Below are positions 1 to 4,246 of a DNA stretch of 9,340 nt, in pieces. Below the pieces are notes generated by a model. That model worked only from the letters and a program-made list of their open reading frames with translations. It was not told the DNA's origin and did not search any database. Every line of letters starts with the position of its first letter. Position 1 is the first letter of the stretch. Source of the DNA: an uncultured bacterium (lineage in GTDB: Bacteria > Krumholzibacteriota > Krumholzibacteriia > LZORAL124-64-63); the NCBI GenBank assembly GCA_903847545.1, contig CAINDZ010000114.1, positions 1 through 9,340 on the forward strand. Direction: 5' to 3'. The translations under genes were made by a program, and so were the position numbers.

Positions 1-157
1 CGTCCTCGACGGCCGGCGCGGCGCTCAGCTTGGGCAGGAAGCCCTGGCACTGGGGACAACGAAACCAGACGACGCCGTCGTCGTCACCATCACCAGTGGG
101 CACGACTTCCATGTCGAGCCACTGCTTGCAGACAGAGCAGAATTGCCGGGACTTCAT
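1..157 (-). CDS. Small zinc-ribbon-like protein, 3' end cut by window edge
   Basis: An ATG at 157-155 opens a frame that stays open for 52 codons to the window edge, so the C-terminus is missing. The visible protein has two CxxC knuckles: C7-x2-C10 (FCSVC) and C34-x2-C37 (CPQC). They are separated by 23 residues that include a run of acidic residues (GDGDDDG). This spacing is that of a zinc ribbon. The gene starts 14 bases after the stop of the upstream zinc-ribbon gene (172-351), so the two are probably cotranscribed. I see no clear Shine-Dalgarno before the ATG, which suits translational coupling. The family is not recognised. A role in nucleic-acid or protein binding would be a guess from the fold alone. 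Confidence 0.6.
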   Translation of the reverse strand, partial: MKSRQFCSVCKQWLDMEVVPTGDGDDDGVVWFRCPQCQGFLPKLSAAPAVED

Positions 158-171
158 GGTATGGCGATGGC

Positions 172-351
172 CTAGGGAGCGATCCTGCAGCAGCCGTCCG
201 CCTCGTCCTTGCTCAGGTAGCGCATCCCGCAGACAAGGCACTTGTTCGGCCCGTCGATGCGCCCCTCGCTTTCGGCCTTGGACAGCAACCTCTCGTACTT
301 CACGAAGCTCTCGTCGCGGACTAGCACATCATCTTCCTTGACGCCGGCCAT
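172..351 (-). CDS. Small 59-aa CxxC protein (putative zinc knuckle)
   Basis: The 59-residue protein starts MAGVKEDDVL and ends CCRIAP, with a TAG stop. The ATG at 351-349 is chosen because a perfect AAGGAGG (363-357) lies 5 bases upstream; the longer reading from 447 has no such signal and an arginine-rich, low-quality extension. Residues 1-30 are charged and probably helical. C38-x2-C41-G is followed by C54-C55 near the C-terminus, which could bind one zinc. It lies directly upstream of a second CxxC protein, so the pair may form a small operon from a promoter near 432-460. The family is not recognised and no catalytic motif is visible. The gene is likely real given the strong ribosome binding site and promoter; its function is unknown. 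Confidence 0.65.
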   Translation of the reverse strand: MAGVKEDDVLVRDESFVKYERLLSKAESEGRIDGPNKCLVCGMRYLSKDEADGCCRIAP

Positions 352-431
352 TGGCTCCTCCTTGGCTCCGGTTCCGCGTCCACGCCTCGACGTCGTCGCG
401 CGCAGCAACGGCACCAATGGGCGTTCGGCGC

Positions 432-460
432 ATGGTACGACACGCACCTGACGGCGTCAA
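432..460 (-). promoter_or_regulatory. Putative sigma70-type promoter for the small CxxC genes
   Basis: On the minus strand, TTGACG (460-455, 5 of 6 to consensus) is followed after 17 bases by TACCAT (437-432, 4 of 6). Transcription would start near 425 and give a leader of about 75 bases before the ATG at 351. A small stem-loop (461-474) abuts the -35 box. This is read by eye, and the -10 is only moderate. Confidence 0.4.
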
Positions 461-474
461 CCGGCTCTTGCCGG
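461..474 (-). terminator. Short hairpin after the exonuclease gene (weak terminator or operator)
   Basis: The arms CCGGC (461-465) and GCCGG (470-474) form a 5-bp stem with a 4-base loop, about 55 bases after the exonuclease stop. The transcript continues with UUGACG rather than a U-tract, so intrinsic termination would be weak. The hairpin touches the -35 box of the next promoter and could also be a protein-binding site. Confidence 0.25.
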
Positions 475-529
475 CGCGGCATGAAAGTTGAAAGTCGTTG
501 CGGGGGCGCGGGCTGGGCGCGTGGAAAGG

Positions 530-1378
530 TCAGGACTCGGCGACGCGGGAGGCCAGCTGCGGCGCCGCCGTCCCGGCGCGGGCGGCCATGATGCCGTCCA
601 GCCGGTACAGGTCGCCCAGGTCGACCAGGCCGAGTTCGGTCGCCCGCGTCAGGGCCTCGCCGAGCACGCCGGCGGTGGCCAGGGCGTCGGCCGCGGCGCG
701 ATGCGGGTTGTCGTGGACGATGTTGAACCGCCGCGCGAGGTCGGGCAGGCTGCGGCTCGAGAGCTCGGGCCACATCTGCCGCGACAGCTGCAGCGTGCAC
801 AGGCCCGTCACCGCGGGGTGCGCGATGCCACGCCGCGCGAACTCCCAGCGCAGGAACGGCAGGTCGAAGCGGATGTCGTGCGCCACGAAGACGCGCCCGT
901 CGAGCAGGCCGGCCAGGCGCTCAGCGATGTCCGAGAATGTCGGCGCGCCCTCGAGGTGCTCGTTGCGGATGCCTGTCAGGCGCGCCACCCAGGGCGGGAT
1001 GGGCCGGTCGCTCCAGACCAGCGTCGAGAAGGACTCGACGGCGCGGCCGCCGCGCACGATGCACAGGCCGATCTCGATGATCTCGTCGACGCCGATGACG
1101 CTGCCGGTGGTCTCGAGGTCGACCACCGCGAACTCGGCCGTGTCGAGCGCCTGCGTCATCAGCGGCGAGGCGAAGACCGTCCAGCAGTGGTCGTGGGTCT
1201 CGACGAAGCGGGGGTCGCTGGACAGCAGGGCGCGCACCACGACCTGGGTCTCGGGCATCTCGTGCCGACGCGCCCCGAACAGCCGTCGGGCGATCGCGGG
1301 CGTGGGCAAAGGCTTCTGCTGCCCGAGCAGGAAGTCGTGAGCTTCCGCCCGGAAAGCGCTCAGGTCGTTGGTGTGCAT
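530..1378 (-). CDS. DnaQ-like DEDDh 3'-5' exonuclease with N-terminal winged-helix-like domain
   Basis: The 282-residue protein has the DEDDh exonuclease signature. ExoI is VVDLETTG (D87, E89), ExoII is AHDIRFDLPF (D172 as ligand) and ExoIII is HRAAADA (H226, D231). This fold removes nucleotides 3'-5' using two metal ions, as in the DNA polymerase III epsilon subunit and related repair nucleases. Residues about 5-68 precede the nuclease and look like a HARE-HTH/winged-helix module (PLPTPAIARRLF, then LLSSDPRFV, then CWTV); this part is inferred from pattern only. The start is MHTNDLSAF, where the nuclease-like composition begins; the frame is open further upstream only as a shadow of the previous gene. 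There is no Shine-Dalgarno. Instead a strong promoter places the predicted transcript start on the ATG (leaderless). No polymerase domain is attached, so it could be a stand-alone exonuclease rather than replicative epsilon. Confidence 0.88.
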   Translation of the reverse strand: MHTNDLSAFRAEAHDFLLGQQKPLPTPAIARRLFGARRHEMPETQVVVRALLSSDPRFVETHDHCWTVFASPLMTQALDTAEFAVVDLETTGSVIGVDEIIEIGLCIVRGGRAVESFSTLVWSDRPIPPWVARLTGIRNEHLEGAPTFSDIAERLAGLLDGRVFVAHDIRFDLPFLRWEFARRGIAHPAVTGLCTLQLSRQMWPELSSRSLPDLARRFNIVHDNPHRAAADALATAGVLGEALTRATELGLVDLGDLYRLDGIMAARAGTAAPQLASRVAES

Positions 1379-1384
1379 GGGGTA

Positions 1385-1414
1385 ATCATACCACGCCGCG
1401 AGGAGCGAGGTCAA
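1385..1414 (-). promoter_or_regulatory. Near-consensus sigma70 promoter giving a leaderless exonuclease mRNA
   Basis: The minus strand carries TTGACC (1414-1409, 5 of 6), an 18-base spacer, then TATGAT (1390-1385, 5 of 6). The ATG of the exonuclease begins 6 bases after the -10, exactly where transcription would normally initiate. The -35 overlaps the TGA stop (1413-1411) of the upstream secreted-protein gene, so the exonuclease can be expressed apart from the cytochrome operon. Confidence 0.65.
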
Positions 1415-2244
1415 TCGGCACGGCCCAGCGCCGGCCGGGCGCCCTTCCCGTGCGCCACCAGCTCCATGACCTCGACCCTGACCCGGGCCGGCGGCGGCCG
1501 CAGGCGCCCCCCGGGCCGGTCCAGGGAAGAGTCCGCGCGCACCCGCTCGGTGGCGTAGGCCAGGCCCAGGAAGGGCAGGTCGGGGTTCGTCGCGGCCGTC
1601 AGTTCCCGCGTGGTCACCTGGCGCAGGTTCCCGGCCGGGAGCGCCGCCACCTGGGTGTCGGCCGCGGCCATCACCGACTGGTCGCACACGTACTGGATGC
1701 CCCCGACGACCCGCGTCGTGGGCTGGCCCTTCGTGACCGTGGCGGCCCGGAAGTCCTCGTTGAGGGTGTCGGCCACCAGGGGGTCCTGGCGCAACTGCGC
1801 CGCGTCCAGCGTCGTCGCCTTGCCGCCGGCCCACTGGCGGGCTTCCAGCACATGGTCCAGCAGGCTGCCCGACCGCGCGAGCAGCTTGCGCGACAGGCGC
1901 AGGCGCAGGCCCTCCCCCCGGACCGGGACCAGGCGCCCGCCGGGCTCCTCGACCAGGGGCAGCACCTCGACCAGCCAGGCCTGGTCGTCGGTCCCGGCGG
2001 CGCGGTCCAGGCAGGCCACGCGCGTCAGGCTGGTCTCCTGCCTGCCGCCCGCCGTCACCTGGAACCGGAAGTCGGCCCACTCGCCCTCGGCCAGGCGCAG
2101 GGGCACGTTCGGCTGCCGCCACAGCGTGAAAACGTCGAGGGCGCGGACCGGCCGCACCCCCGACGCCGCGAAGAGGAACACCAGGGCGGCGGTGCGCAGC
2201 GCGCCCGCGGCCCTAGTGCTTGATCTTCTCCCAGTAGGTCGCAT
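1411..2244 (-). CDS. Secreted protein of unknown function, downstream partner of the selenocytochrome
   Basis: The 277-residue protein has an N-terminal signal peptide: basic residues (MRPTGRRSSTR), a hydrophobic core at about 17-29 (AALVFLFAASG) and a likely cleavage after VRA at residue 35. The mature part alternates charged and hydrophobic residues, as in beta-rich domains. It has two cysteines (C78, C187) that could form a disulfide, and ends in a polar tail. I do not recognise the family and see no haem, metal or catalytic motif. The ATG at 2244 overlaps the end of the cytochrome gene by 32 bases. It lacks a clear Shine-Dalgarno, so translation is probably coupled; later in-frame CTG (2199) or GTG (2181) starts would shorten or lose the signal peptide. 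Position suggests a periplasmic or surface accessory to the cytochrome, by inference only. Confidence 0.7.
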   Translation of the reverse strand: MRPTGRRSSTRAAGALRTAALVFLFAASGVRPVRALDVFTLWRQPNVPLRLAEGEWADFRFQVTAGGRQETSLTRVACLDRAAGTDDQAWLVEVLPLVEEPGGRLVPVRGEGLRLRLSRKLLARSGSLLDHVLEARQWAGGKATTLDAAQLRQDPLVADTLNEDFRAATVTKGQPTTRVVGGIQYVCDQSVMAAADTQVAALPAGNLRQVTTRELTAATNPDLPFLGLAYATERVRADSSLDRPGGRLRPPPARVRVEVMELVAHGKGARPALGRAD

Positions 2245-3580
2245 AGTCGAACCCGGGGCTGTTGGCCTTGTCGTGGCAGGCGACGCACGAGTTGCGCGCC
2301 TGCAGCCGCCACTTGCCGTCACGGGCATGCGACGTGCCGTAGCCGTGGCACGCCTCGCACTGCACGTTCACCAGGCTGTTGAACGGGCGCTCGTCCGAGT
2401 AGCCGTTCTTGTACTGGTAGCCCGTCGTGTGGCAGACCAGGCAATCGGGCTCGGTGCTCTGGCCGTCGCCGCGCAGCGACGTGAACGCGCGCCGGTGCCC
2501 GGTCTCGGCGTACTTCTTCCAGGCGTCCTCGTGGCAGTTGAAGCACGTGCGGTCGCCCAGGAACTGCTCCTTGTCCGAGCCGTACACGCGGGGATAGGCC
2601 GCGCGCTTGGCGTCCTTGAATGCCACCAGGTCGGTCTTGAACTTCTCGACCTTGGCCAGCACCTCGGGGTCGTCCGGCATCTTCTCGTCGAAGTCGATCA
2701 TGCCGACGTCGATCGCCATCACGCGGCCAGTCTGCACCTCGATGAAGAGGTCGGCCTTGCCGAGGAAGCGCCCCTCGTACGACGAGCCGAACACGGCGGT
2801 GTCGTTGATGATCCGCTCGGTCTCGATGTTGCGGAACGTGTGGCCGATGACGCAGATGTCGACGCCCTTGAGGTCCTTGAGCAGCGTCTCGGTGCCCGTC
2901 TCGCCCAGGTGCGACAGCAGCACGACCGACTCGCACTCCTTGCGCAGGCGCGGCAGCAACTCGTTCAGCGTCGCCGCCGGGTCGTCAACCTTGAACAGGC
3001 CCTCGCCGCCGGTCAGCGTCATGATCTGCTCGGCCGGGTCCATGACGCTGGTGATGCCGTACTTGATGCCGCCGCGCTCGACGATGCGGTACGCGGGCAG
3101 CAGCAACTCGCCCGTCTTCGCATCGCGCACGTTGGCGTTGACGAAGGGCAGGTTGTTCTTCGTCATCATCTCGCGCAGGAAGTCGACGCCGTAGTTCAGG
3201 TCCTGCTCGCCGAGGCCGATCGCGTCCATCCCGAAGGTGCCGAGCACCTCGCACAGGAAGCGCGTCTGCTCGCGCTCGTTCTGGTTGCGCGGACCGAAGA
3301 GGTCGCCCGCGTCCACCTGCAGCAACGGCTTGTTCTCCTGCCAGACCTTGTCCATGAAGGCAGCCCGCCGGGCCAGCCCACCGCGCTGGTGGGATTTTCA
3401 GCCACAGGGCTCGACTTTGCCCTTGATGTCGCTCAGGTAGAGCAGGCTGATGTTCTTCCAGTCGCGGTGCGGACCGGGCGCGGCCTTGGGCGCGGACCCC
3501 GGGCCCGCCGCCAGCGCGGCGACGGCCACCAGCATCACGCCGGCGCCCGCCAGCGCGAGCCAACCCTTCTTCGGGTGCAT
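2213..3580 (-). CDS. Selenocysteine-containing metallophosphoesterase-like tetrahaem cytochrome c
   Basis: Reading TGA at codon 61 as selenocysteine gives one 455-residue exported protein. Residues 1-27 are a signal peptide (MHPKKG, then a hydrophobic stretch). Residues about 40-300 resemble the 5'-nucleotidase/UshA metallophosphoesterase fold: LLYLSDIKG, EPCG-Sec-K, GGLARR, VDAGDL, SHLG, GHTF. The C-terminal part has four c-type haem sites: CFNCH (346-350), CLVCH (380-384), CEACH (408-412) and CVACH (432-436). A cytochrome-c554-like ETGHRRAF segment follows the first. The ATG at 3580 is chosen for AGAGG (3592-3588) 7 bases upstream; a TTG at 3586 is the only nearby alternative. Without readthrough the gene would be a 60-residue stub plus a headless 380-residue piece lacking a signal peptide, which could not reach the periplasm for haem attachment. 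The usual metal ligands are partly lost (DxK for DxH, GEQD for GNHE, GHTF for GHxH), so nucleotidase activity is doubtful. Electron transfer with a Cys-Gly-Sec redox centre is the likely but unproven role. It forms an operon with the overlapping downstream secreted protein. Confidence 0.85.
3359..3378 (-). promoter_or_regulatory. Candidate bacterial SECIS stem-loop
   Basis: In the transcript, GGC (3378-3376) pairs with GCC (3361-3359). After a small U/G-versus-U internal loop, GCCC (3373-3370) pairs with GGGC (3366-3363). The apical loop is GGC (3369-3367), 28 bases after the TGA. This fits the usual bacterial SECIS rule of a stem-loop inside the coding region, a G at the start of the loop and about 16-37 bases from TGA to loop. 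A competing 6-bp hairpin (CCCACC with GGTGGG, 3393-3377) lies closer to the TGA. Confidence 0.55.
3398..3400 (-). other. In-frame TGA recoded as selenocysteine (Sec61)
   Basis: The TGA follows EPCG and precedes K-S-H-Q-R-GGLARRA. The frame is unchanged on both sides and no other stop occurs before 2215. At least four genes here (kinase, HU, secreted protein, exonuclease) end in TGA, so TGA is a stop in this genome. That argues for local recoding and against a TGA-sense genetic code. A sequencing error or a real nonsense mutation of a Cys codon (TGC or TGT) remains the alternative. Confidence 0.8.
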
Positions 3581-3599
3581 CGGCAAACCTCTGGTTCAG

Positions 3600-3615
3600 C
3601 GTTCGAGAGCGAACG
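3600..3615 (-). promoter_or_regulatory. Leader hairpin just upstream of the cytochrome ribosome binding site
   Basis: A perfect 6-bp stem (CGTTCG with CGAACG) with a 4-base loop ends 7 bases before the AGAGG Shine-Dalgarno. It sits at the end of a predicted leader of about 95 bases. It could shape ribosome access, but no known riboswitch or thermometer pattern is recognised. Confidence 0.3.
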
Positions 3616-3682
3616 GAATCTGCATGCGCAGGGGCGCTGCGTCAGGAAGACGTCCAACCCCGTGCGAAGCGATGAGTTCCTA

Positions 3683-3711
3683 ATTCTACGCCCGCCGGGC
3701 GGCAGTGGCAA
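3683..3711 (-). promoter_or_regulatory. Sigma70-type promoter of the selenocytochrome operon
   Basis: TTGCCA (3711-3706, 5 of 6) and TAGAAT (3688-3683, 5 of 6) are separated by 17 bases on the minus strand. The predicted start lies near 3676, leaving a leader of about 95 bases before the ATG at 3580. It lies downstream of the HU gene and its hairpin, so the cytochrome is likely transcribed on its own. Confidence 0.6.
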
Positions 3712-3742
3712 CCGGGCAGTGGCCGCAAGGGGGCAAAGGGCA

Positions 3743-3764
3743 GGGCGCCCCCGCGGGGGCGCCC
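3743..3764 (-). terminator. Perfect 22-bp GC palindrome after the HU gene, probable terminator
   Basis: The arms GGGCGCCCCCG and CGGGGGCGCCC are exact reverse complements centred at 3753/3754. The palindrome lies about 72 bases after the HU stop. The downstream transcript is C- and U-rich (CCCUUUGCCCCCUU) without a true U-tract. A second stem (CCGGACC 3784-3790 with GGTCCGG 3802-3808) lies between it and HU. It is most likely a transcription end point for HU, of imperfect intrinsic type. Confidence 0.45.
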
Positions 3765-3836
3765 CTCGATGGTGCGTGACCGGCCGGACCCCTGGGCCCG
3801 CGGTCCGGACGGTGGCCGGCGCCGCCCCGGCGGGCG

Positions 3837-4130
3837 TCACTTGGCGATGCGCTCCTTCAGGCTCTTGCCGGCCGAAAAGGCGGGATAGCTGCCCCCCGGG
3901 ATGACGATGTCCTCGCCGGTCTGTGGATTGCGCCCGGCCCTCTTCTTGCGGCGCCGCCGCTCGAAGGTGCCGAAGCCCGTGATCTGGACCTTGTCCCCCT
4001 GCGCCACGGCGCCGGCGATGATGCCTTCGCGCGGGGCCGTCGAGAACAGGGCGTCCACGGTGCGGCGCGCGGCCGCCACACTGGTCCCGGTGCGTCGGGC
4101 CACTTCCTCGATGAGCTCCGTCTTGTTCAT
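3837..4130 (-). CDS. HU family DNA-binding nucleoid protein
   Basis: The 97-residue protein begins MNKTELIEEVARRTG and carries the HU/IHF signature ITGFGTF (50-56) and the beta-arm GRNPQTGEDIVIP (66-78). Pro69 is at the position that intercalates into bent DNA. It ends AGKSLKERIAK, the normal HU end. HU is a dimeric histone-like protein that bends and compacts DNA. The ATG at 4130 is chosen over one at 4163 because a perfect AAAGGAGG (4146-4139) lies 8 bases upstream and homology starts here; the upstream 11 codons are the leader. The arm base is unusually basic (ERRRRKKRAGR). It has its own strong promoter and stands alone between lptD and the cytochrome operon. I cannot separate HU from IHF-like paralogues with certainty. 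Confidence 0.95.
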   Translation of the reverse strand: MNKTELIEEVARRTGTSVAAARRTVDALFSTAPREGIIAGAVAQGDKVQITGFGTFERRRRKKRAGRNPQTGEDIVIPGGSYPAFSAGKSLKERIAK

Positions 4131-4154
4131 GGTCGTCGCCTCCTTTCGCGGGAC

Positions 4155-4183
4155 ATCAGACAACCATAAAGAAATCCTGTCAA
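4155..4183 (-). promoter_or_regulatory. Strong sigma70-type promoter of the HU gene
   Basis: A perfect TTGACA (4183-4178), a 17-base spacer and TCTGAT (4160-4155, 4 of 6) precede a predicted start near 4148. The leader is only about 18 bases and contains the AAAGGAGG. This local A/T-rich patch stands out from the GC-rich surroundings and fits a highly expressed gene. Confidence 0.65.
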
Positions 4184-4201
4184 CGGAAAAGGGGTTTTCC
4201 G
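4184..4201 (-). terminator. Hairpin between lptD and HU (terminator or operator)
   Basis: CGGAAAA (4184-4190) and TTTTCCG (4195-4201) form a perfect 7-bp stem with a 4-base loop, 45 bases after the lptD stop. No U-tract follows, but the stem itself ends in UUUU-CCG. It abuts the HU -35 box, so it may end lptD transcripts, bind a regulator of HU, or both. Confidence 0.4.
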
Positions 4202-4246
4202 GAGGCGGCGCGGGCCGGGGCAGGAAGGGCGGACAGGGGCGGACGG

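Noticed and set aside
482..495. Tandem TGAAAGT repeat after the exonuclease gene
   Set aside because: Only two 7-base copies, with no sign of CRISPR, att site or iteron structure.
2213..3355. Independent 380-residue cytochrome starting at the internal ATG (3355)
   Set aside because: There is no Shine-Dalgarno, no signal peptide for haem attachment in the periplasm, and family homology (GGLARRA) continues upstream through the TGA in the same frame.
3398..3586. Reading the TGA as a nonsense mutation (pseudogene)
   Set aside because: The rest of the frame is intact, all four haem motifs are preserved, and the TGA falls in a Cys-Gly-x redox-type motif with a stem-loop behind it. It is kept as the alternative to selenocysteine.
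3584..3586. TTG start two codons before the ATG of the cytochrome
   Set aside because: AGAGG is spaced 7 bases from the ATG but only 1 base from the TTG.
3784..3808. Stem CCGGACC/GGTCCGG with an 11-base loop as the main HU terminator
   Set aside because: The stem is short with a large loop and no U-tract. The perfect 22-bp palindrome downstream is the better candidate.
1610..3904. Open frame of 764 codons on the plus strand
   Set aside because: It spans the cytochrome, its promoter and parts of two other genes in antisense, with no domain or start signal.
4128..4163. Longer HU start at 4163
   Set aside because: It would place the perfect AAAGGAGG inside the coding region, would start upstream of the predicted transcript start, and lies outside HU homology.
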